A DNA stretch of 64,000 bases from Toxorhynchites rutilus septentrionalis (Eukaryota; Arthropoda; Insecta; Diptera; Culicidae), in assembly GCF_029784135.1 (NCBI RefSeq), contig NC_073746.1:8651380-8715379 (forward strand), in the 5' to 3' direction. Position 1 is the stretch's first letter, and each line of letters opens with the position of its first letter. The notes under the pieces are model-generated. The model saw only the letters and a program-made list of their open reading frames with translations, made no database searches and was not told the DNA's origin. This document shows positions 19,383 through 30,292 of the stretch, piece by piece. The position numbers and the translations under genes were made by a program.

Positions 19383-20679
19383 AAGGGTGTGTCACATCAA
19401 ATTGCATCACGGAAAAAACGCTGTAGAAATTTATTTTTTTGGAATTATATCTTCAGCTTTCGCTTATAATCAGATAAGAGTGTATAGATCACGTTGGCCA
19501 TGCTTCACTGTCAATTTTTCGTAAATTTGGAAAAATTTCGTCGAACGTAAAAGAGCGTCGTGAATTAATCCTGCGCACTCATTTCGAGAATCCGGAGTTG
19601 TCACATCGGGACATCGGTAAGATGCTGGGAATCGTCCAATCCACGGTCAGCAGAGTACTAAAACGATACTTCGAGAACCTAACCATCGACCGGAAGGTGA
19701 AGAACGGCAAAAATGGATGCTCCGTCAGTGAAAAAGATCACAAGCGCGTAGTTAAGCAGTTTAGACGTGATCCGAGAAGTTCGGTCCGGGATGTCGCCAA
19801 TAAGCTGAATTTGTCAAGTTTATTCGTCCAGCGGACCAAGCAGCGGGAGGGCCTGCGTACATACAAGGTTCAGAAGGCTCCTAACCGCGACGAAAGGCAA
19901 AACATGGTGGGGAAGACGCGATCCCGGAAGCTGTACACCGAAATGCTGACGAAGCCGCATTGCCTGGTATAGGACGACGAAACCTACGTCAAAGCGGACT
20001 TTCGTCAGCTGCCGGGCCTGTTGTTCTTCTCCGCAGAGGACAAATTCAGCCTTCCGGAGGAGATTCGCAAGCAGAAACTATCCAAGTTTGCCAAAAAGTA
20101 CTTGGTGTGGCAAGCGATCTGCTCTTGCGGAAAGCGGATCGCCCCCTTCGTGATGACCGGCACGGTAAACGGGCAGGTTTACCTTAAGGAGTGCCTACAG
20201 AAGCGCTTACTACCACTATTGAAGCAGCACGAGGGTCCGACCATCTTCTGGCCGGATCTCGCTTCGTGCCACTATTCAAAGGACGTGTTGGAGTGGTACG
20301 AAGCCAACGGGGTCACCTTCGTGCCAAAGGAATGAACCCGCCCAACGCGCCGGAGCTTCGCCCAATAGAGAAATATTGGGCGATTATGAAGCAGGTCCTC
20401 CGGAAGAACCCAAAAGTTGTCAAATCGGAGGCGGACTTCAAGAGAAAATGGATTTCTGTTCAAAAAAAACTACAACCTGACGTTGTACAGAACCTTATGG
20501 ACGGGGTAAAGAGGAAGGTGCGAGCATACGGGCTTGGGCTCGAAGTATGAATAAAAAGAAAATGCCAAAAGTTGTTTAATAGTTTTTATTTTACTGTCAA
20601 AAATTTTCAAAAGGATCGGTCTACTGGGCGAATTTCTACAGCGTTTTTTCCGTGATGCAATTTGATGTGACACACCCTA
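19383..20679 (+). mobile_element. Tc1/mariner element of the DD37E type, copy 1
   Basis: Terminal inverted repeats of about 45 bp (AGGGTGTGTCACATCAAATT and its complement) bound a 1.3-kb element with plausible TA flanks. The transposase is interrupted, but the inverted ends are nearly perfect, so the copy is fairly young. Copy 2 lies at 43865-45129 and a relic at 33733-34390. Confidence 0.85.
19598..20550 (+). pseudogene. DD37E transposase, copy 1 (interrupted)
   Basis: The region encodes an N-terminal helix-turn-helix (DIGKMLGIVQSTVSRVLKRY) and then the catalytic domain. The first Asp is in DDETYVKADF, the second in FWPDLASCHYS and the Glu in LRPIEKYWA. There are 37 residues between the second Asp and the Glu, which defines the mosquito DD37E group. 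A stop after PHCLV (about 19970) and a frameshift at VPKE (about 20335) break the frame. The true start may be upstream of 19598. Confidence 0.88.
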
Positions 20680-20984
20680 TATCAACGCCAAAAAACAAAT
20701 TTAATTTGATATTATATTAGAATTGTGATTTAAATAAAAAGATCTCGAAATGTTTTTTAACGACAGCGATAGTGAAGAGAGCACGCTTATTCCACAGAGG
20801 CGGGAGTTGGGCGATAAAAGTGACTCTCTTTCGCTAAGTGAAAATGAGTGAGTTTGTCTTATATACATCCAAAATTGATTTTTAGCTCATGTTTTGCCAT
20901 CCCGATTTATTACATTAAATGAGCGTAAAGATAACAGAAAATGTCATGACTCTCAAATACTGGTAAGCATTTGTATAATATATA

Positions 20985-21922
20985 AGGCTGTCAAAAAAGT
21001 CCTGCGGTATTTTTTTTGAATTTTCATTTGTTCATAAAATTAGTTACAATCATCTGTTTTAAGTCAAATATGCGCCGTTTTGTTCGAAGACTTGCTCCCA
21101 ACGAGATGCCAACTTCATAATACCCCTGTTATAGAAGCTCGCTTCCTTATTGGCAAAAAAACTCGGATAGCCAATTTTCACAGGCCTCTTTTGTGGCTAA
21201 CTTCTGACTACCTAGCTCGTTCGCCATGGACAAAAACAGGTGGTAGTCACTTGGTGCAAGATCCGGACTATACGGCGGATGCAAAAGAACCTCCCATCCG
21301 AGCTCCCGGAGCTTCTGGCGCGTCACCAAAGAAGTGGGTCACTTACGACAACGTGAAGCGCAAACGGTCGTGGTCGAAGCCCACTGAAGCGGCTCAGACG
21401 GTGGCGAAGCCCTCATTAACGGCCAGGAAGGTTCTGCTGTGTGTTTGGTGGGATTGTCAAGGAATAATCTATTATGAGCTGCTTCCCTATGGTCAAACGC
21501 TCAATTCGGACCTGTACTGCCAACAACTGGACCGCTTGAAGGTAGCACTCATGAAGAAGAGGCCATCTTTGATAAACAGAGGCCGCATTGCCTTCCATCA
21601 GGACAACGCCAGGCCACACACTTCTTTGGTGACGCGCCAGAAGCTCCGGGAGCTCGGATGGGAGGTTCTTTTGCATCCGACGTATAGTCCGGCCCTTGCA
21701 CCAAGTGACTACCACCTGTTTTTGTCCATGGCGAACGAGCTAGGTAGTCAGAAGTTAGCCACAAAAGAGGCCTGTGAAAATTGGCTATCCGAAGTTGGCA
21801 TCTCGTTGGGAACAAGTCTTCGAACAAAACGGCGCATATTTGACTTAAAACAGATGATTGTAACTAATTTTATGAACAAATGAAAATTCAAAAAAAATAC
21901 CGCACGACTTTTTTGACAGCCT
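20985..21922. mobile_element. Palindromic mariner derivative
   Basis: The element begins AGGCTGTCAAAAAAGT and ends with the complement. The first 350 bp (20985-21336) are an inverted copy of the last 300 bp (21619-21922). So both ends are the mariner 3' end and the true 5' end is absent. The right arm lacks about 55 bp that are present in the left arm. Confidence 0.85.
21337..21883 (+). pseudogene. Mariner (DD34D) transposase, catalytic fragment
   Basis: The fragment starts at KWVTYDNVKRKRSWSKP, immediately after the position of the first catalytic Asp. It continues through HQDNARPHTS and SPALAPSDYHLF with 34 residues between the two Asp. The N-terminal DNA-binding half and first Asp are missing, replaced by antisense 3'-end sequence. 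The C-terminus is also altered by the ~55-bp deletion (LSEVGISLG). It cannot be active. Confidence 0.85.
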
Positions 21923-22080
21923 AATATATGGTACGGCAATATAAGATTAATACAAGCGAGCGAAACAAGAGATAAGCCCGCATTACTTTGCCACATATGT
22001 ACACGGCCCAGACCGAGATGGATATACATCTCCTTTATGCTGGAAAGTGTTTTCTAAGAGTGAAATAATACCACTTCTGG

Positions 22081-22875
22081 AAAGAAGCTTATGCGAAAAA
22101 TGGATCGAATTGGATACAACATCGTCCAGTGAAACAAAGCAATATTTCTTAGACAAAATCAAGATTCCCGGTTATTGTTGTTACTCATATACCCATTCGT
22201 AGGCTTACGGAAATTGAACAAATGTACTGCAAATGTGATGTATTTCTTTGTGACTCCATAGTGCTGAAATAGAAGTATTGTATTTATACTCACATACTTG
22301 TCCAAATAGACGTCAAAACCAAAGGAAATGCAATTGAAATTTTCTTTGATGTGAGGTTTAGTATTAAAATCAATGTTTCACTAGCATTTTCACATACGAC
22401 GATCAACCATTTCTTGTCGAGACATTTGTTCTTGCTTCGAGTTAAAAAATGCTCGAACACAATGTTACGTAATGTGAAACTTTGCTCGAAACTCTACTAC
22501 TGCTTTATTCATTTCGCTCGTTTCGAAATTCATAATGGCACAAGTGGTCGAACAAAAATTACTTGTTTCGAAATGCGAAATGCCACCCCTGATCATAATT
22601 TAACTAACCGGCTATATATATATATATTTACTTGCATTTCCGCCAAAACTCTATCCATGATATAAGAACATTATCAGACACCTTTTTTTAAGATTAAAAT
22701 CTAGCAGAAAATATATTACTTTGGTACATGCAATGAATATTTAATACGGTATAGATAATTTGCGGATAATTCTAACTCGATAGTAACGGGTATTTCAATA
22801 GGGACGGTACATAAGTAGACCGATAGGGACAACAAACGACGTCATATTTTTTCCCGCTCTCTTGATATTTCTCTT
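22081..22875. other. Intergenic AT-rich stretch
   Basis: No gene is recognised. Several TCGAAAC/GTTTCGA motifs in both orientations between 22360 and 22600 may be a decayed inverted-repeat element. A (TA)n run lies near 22617. Confidence 0.4.
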
Positions 22876-22883
22876 CAGTAAGG

Positions 22884-23878
22884 TTTGCCATTTCATAAGG
22901 GAAAGATATACGATCCAACGAGTCGAGATTATTAAAATTCACTACCGAAATTCGGAGTCAATGGCCTCAACTTTAAGAGCGCTACGTCTAATTTATGGTC
23001 GTCATAATCGTTCTGCCAGATCAACAATTGTCTAGTGGAAAAATTTGAATCCACAGGCACAGTACAAAATGTTCCCGTGCCAGTGAGACAAAGAAGTGCC
23101 CGTAGTGCCGAGAATATTGCTGCTGCTAGCGCATCAATTGAGGAAGGCCCAAATCAGTTTCTCACACGTCGTTCTCAAGCGTTGGACAACTTTGTTGACG
23201 CAAGAACTGAAGCCGCTTGACCACCAGAAGCGTCGTACAACAACTTGAAAATGATCCGGATTTTCATCGTAAAATCATCCTCAGCGATGAGTCTCATTTC
23301 TGGCTGAATAGCTTATCAACAAGCAAAATATGCGATATTGGTCAGGCAGCAATCCACACGTGCTCCATGAGTCACCATTGCATCCCGAAAAAAATACCGT
23401 TTGGTGCAGTTTATGGTCCGGCGGCGCCATTGGGCCGTACTTCTTCCGTGACGATGAAGACTGGCACGTAACTGTGAATGTGAATCGCTACCGCTCAATG
23501 ATAACCGAGTATTTTTGGCCCGAATTGGATGATGTAGACTTGGACAATATGTGGTTTCAACAGGACAGCGCCACAAGCCACGCAGCGAATTTAACAATCG
23601 AAATATTGAAAACCAAGTTTGGTGAGCGGGTTTTTCTCACGAAATTGCCGCCTCGGTCGTGCGATTTGACGCCGTTAGACTTTTTCCTGTGGGGCTACGT
23701 CAAGTCTATGATCTATACCAACAAGCCAGCGATGATTGATGAACTTCGTACGAATATCGAACGTAAAATTGCAGCAGTATCGGCCGATTTAAGCTTGAAA
23801 ACCGTCGAAAATTGGGTTCAGCGTCTGGACTTCTGCAAGCGTGCCCGTGGTGGCCATACAAAAGAAATCCATACGTAA
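22884..23878 (+). pseudogene. Mariner-like transposase of the DD41D (rosa-like) type, broken
   Basis: The N-terminus can be read with frame changes as VEIIKIHYRNSESMASTLRA and IYGRHNRSARST, then EKFESTGTVQNVPVPVRQRS. The catalytic part reads MWFQQDSATSHAANLTIEIL and PPRSCDLTPLDFFLWGY. Related proteins have 41 residues between the second and third Asp; this copy has 37, so four residues seem deleted. It also has frameshifts near 23030, 23220 and 23330. The terminal inverted repeats were not identified. Confidence 0.8.
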
Positions 23879-23919
23879 TGGCTTCAAATGTACTTTGACA
23901 TGAAATAAAGAATTTCATT

Positions 23920-24215
23920 GAATCCTGATTCTTATCTCTTTCCACTAACAACTATATCTTCCATGATAATCGCAAGGAAACACCGCTATAGATGCGACCT
24001 TTCTGGCTGCGAATATCAAACTAACATTCCTTTCCTTCCCCTGGTGACTTGTGACTTGCGTCGTCATTGACTATTTCAAACTCGAATCACAGAAACAAGG
24101 AGAATGGTTTGCTACTCCCAAGCGTCATTCAGTGTGTTCTTTGTGAAATTTCGCTGACTCAGGTCAATCTCGGAGAGCAACTACGAAGTGTACAGTCTGC
24201 CCAAGCTTAAGAACT
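23920..24215 (+). repeat. LTR fragment related to the LTR at 30293
   Basis: From AATCCTGATTCTTATC to GTACAGTCTGCCCAAGCTTA the sequence follows the internal part of the LTR at 31290-31600 with moderate divergence. Both have CCATGATAANCGC, CGCTATAGANGCGACC and CAACTACGAANTGTACAGTC. It directly abuts the DD41D mariner and lacks both LTR ends. Confidence 0.75.
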
Positions 24216-24480
24216 CACGTTATGTGCTGCGGCAGGGCAACCAGTGAACGGATGCCATCATACGTGGTGTTCAGGATAGAGCACTTATGGGACCTATGGA
24301 TACTAAACGGCCCTAGATTTTAAACATTTTTGCTTTCTATTTGCTAAACATTTCAAAAGACTAACCGCACTAATCGCAGGCAATCTATCTTCTCATTTAA
24401 ATCCATCAGTTATTGAAATACATCACCAAAAAAGTTAAGCACTCACATGTTCGTCACGTACGAGGGCAGTCCGATAAGTA

Positions 24481-25424
24481 AGGTAAATGATTTTGGTTTG
24501 TCCAGTCGAAAATATGATCATGGTTTGCTCACTTTTTTGAATGCTCTAATTCAGCGCTCCTGTGTCAAATAAGGTATTCGAATGTTTCAAAACATATAAA
24601 TAAAATTGTCTTTTTTATGATTTACAGTAGTTTTATAGCATTTTTTACGGGATCACATGTTTTGAAGGATTATAAAATACACCTTCTATTTGTGTCAATG
24701 CGCCCCTCATTCGAGCTAACTTTTAATCGATCACCAGATGATTTTTTCGCACGTATTCAGACCTTTTCTGGATTATAACACTTGCAAATATTGTAAACAT
24801 CATGCTTGCACACCATTTGTATCAGATTTACATAGCTTAACCATTAAATTAACGCATTTTGATGAACTCAATTCTGATCATGAGTTGTCCAATTCAATGA
24901 TGTTATTTTGTCCACATGATTTCTATGGCAACCGCTTGGCGCGCTGCAGTTTGTTTATTGTGTCCTTCGCACATAGCAGAAATAAAGTTTCTCTGTGTTG
25001 AGTGTGTTGAGGGTAACACTTTCAAAATGCCCAAGAAAAGGTATTATTCTGAAGAAAGCCTAAATTATGAATGGATCAATATGATGACAGTAAACTCGAG
25101 CAATGATAAATGTAACATCTACTTGAATGTTTTCATTCAAAAATGGTGATTTCTAAAGCCGGACAAACCATGATCATTTTTTGGACAAACCATGATGAGG
25201 TGGTCAAACCATGATCATAATTCCTCTTTGAGGAAAATCGTCAATAAACATAAAAATTTGAATATTTTCAACGCCTTGTGGTAGTATTAGCGACTAGAGA
25301 CTTGGGGTTTTTCAACAAACCCAAACTCGTATCGATTATGTGTGATTTTCATGAAGAAAAATCCATTTGCAATTACTAGTAGCGTAAAAACACCCCAAAT
25401 CGGACAAACCAAGATCATTTACCT
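24481..25424. mobile_element. TA-flanked nonautonomous element nested in the mariner
   Basis: A 944-bp block lies between duplicated TA (24479-24480 and 25425-25426), with inverted ends AGGTAAATGATYTTGGTTTG. It cuts the mariner end exactly at TAAGTA|CTTAGCC. GGACAAACCATGATCA-like motifs recur subterminally near 24497-24530 and 25163-25215. These could be transposase-binding sites of the autonomous partner. No transposase is encoded. Confidence 0.78.
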
Positions 25425-25471
25425 TACTTAGCCTACAAAAAAAAAAACAAAAATTTTGGAAAAGTTGCGAT

Positions 25472-25654
25472 TTATTTCTCAAAATAGTCTCCTTTTAGCT
25501 CGATACACTTGACCCAGCGATGCTCCAACTTCTTTAATCCATCTGAAAAATACGTTTTCTCCAGGTCTGCAAAGTAGGCCTCCGTGGCAGCGATGACCTC
25601 CTCATTCGACTTAAATTTCTGCCCGGCGTGTGACTTTTTCAAGTTTGGAAACAA
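25472..25654 (-). pseudogene. Mariner transposase C-terminal fragment
   Basis: The minus strand reads NEEVIAATEAYFADLEKTYF and GLKKLEHRWVKCIELKGDYF, the characteristic C-terminus of irritans/cecropia-type mariner transposases. The catalytic core is deleted. Confidence 0.85.
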
Positions 25655-25897
25655 AAAAAAATTGCACGGGACTTAATCTGAGGAATACGTTGGTTGGGGC
25701 AGCAGTTCGTAGTGCAATTGGCCATGGTGACGGCGGAATTTCCATTTTTTCCATTTTCATAAACTCCGCGGGCACGCCCGCTTCAACACACGGCCAAAAC
25801 AAAACTACGAGTCCGATTCGGCTGAAATTTTGACAGTAGCCGTTTACGAGAATGTACTACACGACAAGTAATCTCTCTTATCGGACCACCCCTCGTA

Positions 25898-26550
25898 TGT
25901 GGATAAATGGAGTATTCTAGATAACACTGGTTTTAGCATACTTCAAGTCTTGCGGCTTTATGGCTGTGATATTCTGGATAGGAACTTGAGAAAAATACTT
26001 GTTCATACTCTACTATAAGCTAATAGGAAACGTTCGTCTAGAGAAGCACCATATTTCGATACTAGAGGTATTCTAACCGTTCTATTTAGATTTAGACATG
26101 TATGTTTTCTAACACTATCCCACACTTATCAAGATATCAATATATTCATAGTTATATTTTTACTGTGGAAATTGAAAAGTGATTTCCATAGATACTGGGC
26201 TGTATTCCCGTATACACTTCACGGTGAAAACGAAATGAACGGCACGTCATTGAACTTCGTTTTACGAGTTAGTGAATCGTCAAAGATTATAATGATAATA
26301 ATTAATAATAATTAGTGTTCAATCTGAATGGAAAACTTCTTTTTTTTCATTTTGTGAAATTATCTCTTACAAAAATCTTATTTGAAGATGATTTTATATG
26401 TTTTAGTGGAAAATTAATTTCGTATCCAGATGTCGACCATGAAGTAAACACGGGAATAGACCCCACTGTTATTCAATATATTCAAATCAGAAATCAACCT
26501 TAGTTGACCATTATACTTTTTTGATGTGTAATTCATATACAGGCTGGCGA
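25898..26550. other. Spacer between the mariner and the DHDH-type gene
   Basis: AT-rich and without recognised coding sequence or repeat. It contains the likely 3' end of the minus-strand gene at its right border. Confidence 0.45.
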
Positions 26551-26556
26551 TTTATT
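26551..26556 (-). terminator. Poly(A) signal of the DHDH-type gene
   Basis: AATAAA on the minus strand, 47 bp past the stop codon at 26603. A short 3' UTR is consistent with this compact gene. Confidence 0.6.
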
Positions 26557-26602
26557 TTGATGAATACCAAATATGCTATAATGATTGGCAACACCCAACT
26601 TT

Positions 26603-26872
26603 TCATGGTTTGAAAATATAATCTTCCGCCATTTCAACACCTACCTTTTTCCTGATTACATCCTGGATGCGCGCCACAGCCAAACTGTCGGCGTGTGACA
26701 CAACGGCAGATTCTAAATCACCGGCAAGCAGTCGCTTCCTGCATTCCTCCGCTTCGTATCGCAAACCAACGCTGTTCTTCTGAATACATTCGATTTTTGA
26801 CTTCGGCAGCGGATAAGATCGAATGGTGCCATCTATGTCGGTTAGCTCTGTCGGACACCAGAAGTCATGCAG
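26603..26872 (-). CDS. DHDH-type gene, exon 3
   Basis: After a 55-bp intron (acceptor CATTACAG) the exon encodes 89 residues from LHDFWCPTELTDIDG to EDYIFKP and TGA. A frame reading through the second intron would end early, so splicing is required. Confidence 0.92.
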   Translation of the reverse strand: MHDFWCPTELTDIDGTIRSYPLPKSKIECIQKNSVGLRYEAEECRKRLLAGDLESAVVSHADSLAVARIQDVIRKKVGVEMAEDYIFKP

Positions 26873-27796
26873 CTGTAATGAATGCATTTGTATCTACTCC
26901 GCTTATCATGAAAACAATTCACCATACCGTGATACTTCCGGCAGACCCCACAATCACCGCTTTGTTGGATAAATTCTCCACCCCACTGGTTCTCATTGTC
27001 GCCACACCGCCACTGGGAAAGTGTAACAACACGTTGGTTTCAATGTCAACATTTTCCTCGTTCAACTCCCCGTCAGCATCGATCTCATCGGGAATTTCCT
27101 GGAACACCTGCAAAGCCAGCTGAATGTTATACCCTCCCAGGTCAAGCACTGTTCCTCCCCCGAGATGCTTTCTTCGGATGCGCTCCACATTGCTAATTGG
27201 AAAACCCAACTCAACGTTGACTTCCTCTATTGCGCCGAGATCACCCTTTCTTATTCGCTCGCGCAGGTGGCTGTAGCTGGGGAAGAACCTTGACCAGATT
27301 GCTTCCATACAAAAGAGTTCTTTCTCGCGGGCATATTCGAGCAAGGCCTTCGCCTGGCCCTCGTTCACACACAAAGGTTTCTCGCAGAGGACATGCTTGC
27401 CGGCATCCAGCATCATCATGGCGTGCTCGTAGTGAAGGCTGTTCACCGTGCCAATATAGACAATGTCTGAAAACGATATTTAGAGGGTAAACAACAACGA
27501 ACTTAAACCGATCTCATCCTCCTTCTAGAATGAGAATGAGAACGATCGAAAATTTTGTTTGGCGTCACACATTAAATAACACCCTTCCTACCAACGTGTG
27601 GATTTTTCGCTAGAGCCTCATATCCAACGGTGAACACCGGAATCCCGTGCTGATCGGCGAATTTTTGCGCATTCTCGAGTCCTCTGGCGGCAATGGCAAC
27701 AACTCGGTGGTCACTCTCGGGCAACGTCGACAGAGCGCACACAAAATCGTGTGAAATCGTTCCAGCACCCGCAATTCCCCACCGCAAAGGTGACAT
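26603..27796 (-). CDS. Trans-1,2-dihydrobenzene-1,2-diol dehydrogenase-like oxidoreductase (Gfo/Idh/MocA)
   Basis: Three minus-strand exons (27796-27592, 27466-26928, 26872-26603) give 337 aa, the expected size for this NADP-dependent family. The N-terminal Rossmann fold opens with WGIAGAGTISHDF (GxGxxS loop, residues 6-18). The conserved CEKPL motif (residues 96-100; EKP is the family signature with the catalytic Lys) follows DIVYIGTVNSLHYEHA. The C-terminal sheet domain has MEAIWSRFFP, GGGTVLDLGGY and FWCPTEL. Members oxidise trans-dihydrodiols of aromatic compounds or sugars such as D-xylose; the substrate here is unknown. All splice sites are GT-AG and both junctions restore family motifs. 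The gene is intact and compact in a transposon-rich region. Confidence 0.93.
26928..27466 (-). CDS. DHDH-type gene, exon 2
   Basis: The acceptor is CGTTTTCAG after a 125-bp intron. The exon carries the rest of the Rossmann fold, the EKP motif and most of the C-terminal domain. It ends on a codon boundary at ATCACG|GTATGG. Confidence 0.92.
27592..27796 (-). CDS. DHDH-type gene, exon 1
   Basis: Encodes residues 1-68 plus one base: the nucleotide-binding beta-alpha-beta unit through ALAKNPHV. The donor is CGTTG|GTAGGA. The first codon of exon 2 is completed as GAC (Asp), giving PHVDIVYIGTV. Confidence 0.92.
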
Positions 27797-28619
27797 CTTA
27801 TCGGCGTCGTCTATCGCTTACTAACAACTGTTTTGTACTAAATCGAAATTGCACTTTCACTCTCACTCTTCGGATACATCGGGAAGATGTGTTGTTCTCG
27901 ATCTGATTGCAAGATCGTAATGATAATAAAAACGAACGGGGGAGGCTCACGATTTGCGCTCGATGCATTTTCCGCTTTGTGTTCAACGGGGTGTTCTCTG
28001 TGTTTCAGTTGTTTGTAGGTGTGCATTTTCCTGCAGTTGAGGATTGAGACACTGCACGGATGAACTCGGTTCGAACATTTTGTTCGTACGGATTGTAGCT
28101 CATTTTTTATCCAGCTGAGCCATCCATTCATAAATCATCTTGCGTTTGATGCGACGTCTTATTATTGAATAATTCTAAAAACAAACATAGAGGCGAATGA
28201 ACTTCAAAGTCTAAATCTTCTTAGAAGCAAAGAAAAAGAAGAAAAAACAAAGACAACAAAAAGCCTGGCTGGGCAAGAAAGTAAAAGACGAAAAAAAGGC
28301 TAAATATTTTTGGTCATTTTTTATAATTTTTTTTTTTACTCGAAAGGTTTAAGTCTCTACAAATCTACAAAAAACTGATCCTACACTGAAAAAAATCGAT
28401 TTCAACAACTAAAAGTCGATTTTCTCAAAATGGTCATCTCAGATTTTGATGAAATGGCAGATAAATGGTAGACGAATATGTGCCCTACAACTCTTCCATA
28501 CACCGCAACTTGTGCATATTTAAGGCAAAAAAGTTTTTCTAACAAAAACTTTTTCAAGATTTTTTCTCGAAAATTGTCTTTTTCTTTTGTATACAGTTAT
28601 AGAAAAAATCAATAACAGA
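27797..28619 (-). promoter_or_regulatory. Upstream region of the DHDH-type gene
   Basis: No coding sequence is recognised. The first 350 bp upstream of the ATG are of mixed composition and should contain the promoter. From about 28180 the sequence becomes AT-rich and repeat-like. No convincing TATA box was found. Confidence 0.35.
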
Positions 28620-30292
28620 TAGAAATAAATTTATGGTGACCCTTGGATGCTAAAGTACAATTTTTGTTTAGTTTAATCCTCATCTATTCGTCGTTTTCAA
28701 ACGGTTTTATTTAGCTTGCCCTGTAATCTGTTCGTATGTTTGTATGTTTGTAACATGTTTGTCTGTAGCGCTGACCCACATTAATAGAAATTTGACCCCC
28801 TTTCTGTTGACCGATTGATCTGAAATTTGGAACATACCTTTATCTCTGTAGTCATTATAAAACTGTCGGCCTTATTCTGCGTGGCGTGTGAGGTGAGATG
28901 ACAATTGTCACTTATGTCACGCGATTCCACCAGGCGTATGCCGTGAGAAATCTCACTTGAATGAACTCTCACTTTATTCCCGCTCTCAAATATACGTGAC
29001 GATTGTCACATGAACTGGGATTTCTAGGTGACAATCGTCGACATGTCTTGAGGTGTCGACAGTGCATGAAAACAAATGAAAAAAGGAAGAGGAATAATAA
29101 GTGTTTTTTTGGGTCGTATAGAATCGATAGTAATGGTATTATATGTATCAATAAATTCAATTTATCTTCAATTTTCACAGTACGAAAGACAAATTGCAAG
29201 TAGTTTGTTTTTTTTTGTGAAAGCGGTAGTGAGTCTGTTATTCCTCAATTGGACGAATAAGCACACCGAAATTATTTTCATTTCATGAAATCTATTTATT
29301 TTCTCTAAAATATATCTATCATATGGGTCTTGTGTTTCATCTATCTATCCGCGAGTCATCGTCACCGAACTGCATATCCATTTCAGAAGCCGTGGTATAT
29401 GCCCGAGCCGGAGCCAGAGCAACAATTTAACACTGAGAGTGCAGAGAGCAGCAGCAACTACGACCAAAACAAACAAAAATGCTAAACTTTACAGGATGCA
29501 ATCAACTGTTTCACCAAATCTAAATCAAATACCTGCAAATTCGGCAGAATGTCCTGATACACTAACAACAGGCCAGGTTAAATCAGATCTATAGATACGG
29601 TACTGACTGCAGCAAAACAAATATCTGACCTCTCTGAGCGAAACAAATAAAATTCTGGGATGCCAGATGTTTTTTCTCAAATATATGCGATAAAAATCTG
29701 AAATATTTGTAAATATGTGCTAATGTCTGACATACTGACCAGCTTCGTTTATCATATGGAATCAATAATGTTTTGTCACTATTTTAAATAGCCTGCAGCA
29801 GGAATAAAAGGTTGTGATAAAAGTTAAATGTCTGCAAATTCGTGAACACATGTGCGAATGTGGCATCTCTGATCAGATTTGGCAACCAGCAGAATGAACG
29901 CCTTGTCACTTGCTGTTCATCCTCTCACATACATCAAATGAACCTCTCACGGCATCCGAAACGACTGTAGGAATAGAGTGAGGAGAGTTGCGTGATGGTG
30001 ATGTGACAATTGTCATCTCACCTCACACGCCGCGTAGAATCAGGCCGTGTGTGTTTCATGATCTTGAAAATTCAAAATGGCGGCCGCTACAAAATGGCGG
30101 ATCACATATTTTCTCAAAACCTCATCGATATGCGTTTTCCAAAACCCCGTTAATATGGGTATCAAATGAAAGGGCTTGACTAGTAGAATACGGTTATTTA
30201 TAAAAAATGCAAATCCAAGATGGCTGCCACTACCAAATGATGGACTACATATTTTGCCAAAATGAAAGGGATTGACTAGTAGAATACGGTTA
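28620..30292. repeat. Dispersed repeat R3 split by a MITE
   Basis: Blocks on both sides of the MITE (28620-28867 and 30047-30292) match the repeat at 54636-55000. Shared landmarks are TGACCGATTGATCTGAAATT, AAAATGGCGGANNACATATT and TTGACTAGTAGAATACGG. In the right block a short segment is repeated twice (30165-30200 and 30265-30295). There is no coding sequence. Confidence 0.7.
28868..30046. mobile_element. 1.18-kb nonautonomous DNA element, family M2
   Basis: The ends are inverted: GGCCTTATTCTGCGTGGCGT and, from the right, GGCCTGATTCTACGCGGCGT. Both continue into GTGAGGTGAGATGACAATTG. A 218-bp relative lies at 39516-39733. The target duplication is not clear. No transposase was found inside. 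Confidence 0.7.

Larger units (their letters stand above)
20860..22080. repeat. Dispersed repeat R2, copy split by a mariner
   Basis: The left part (CATCCCGATTTATTAC, AATAACAG-like blocks) and the right part (GCCCAGACCGAGATGGATAT, ATCTCCTTTATG, GTTTTCTAAGAGTGAA) match a second copy at 51716-52450. Each copy is interrupted by a different transposon. No coding function is seen. Confidence 0.65.
24461..25895. mobile_element. Internally deleted mariner (host of a nested element)
   Basis: TA at 24459-24460 and 25896-25897 bounds inverted ends CGAGGGCAGTCCGATAAG and its near complement (CTTATCGGACCACCCCTCG). Without the nested insertion only about 490 bp remain. The minus strand keeps the transposase C-terminus and a short unrelated-frame remainder. 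Confidence 0.8.

Noticed and set aside
21080..21883. A 267-codon frame as an intact transposase
   Set aside because: Its first 85 residues are antisense mariner 3' end read through the palindrome; the first catalytic Asp is absent.
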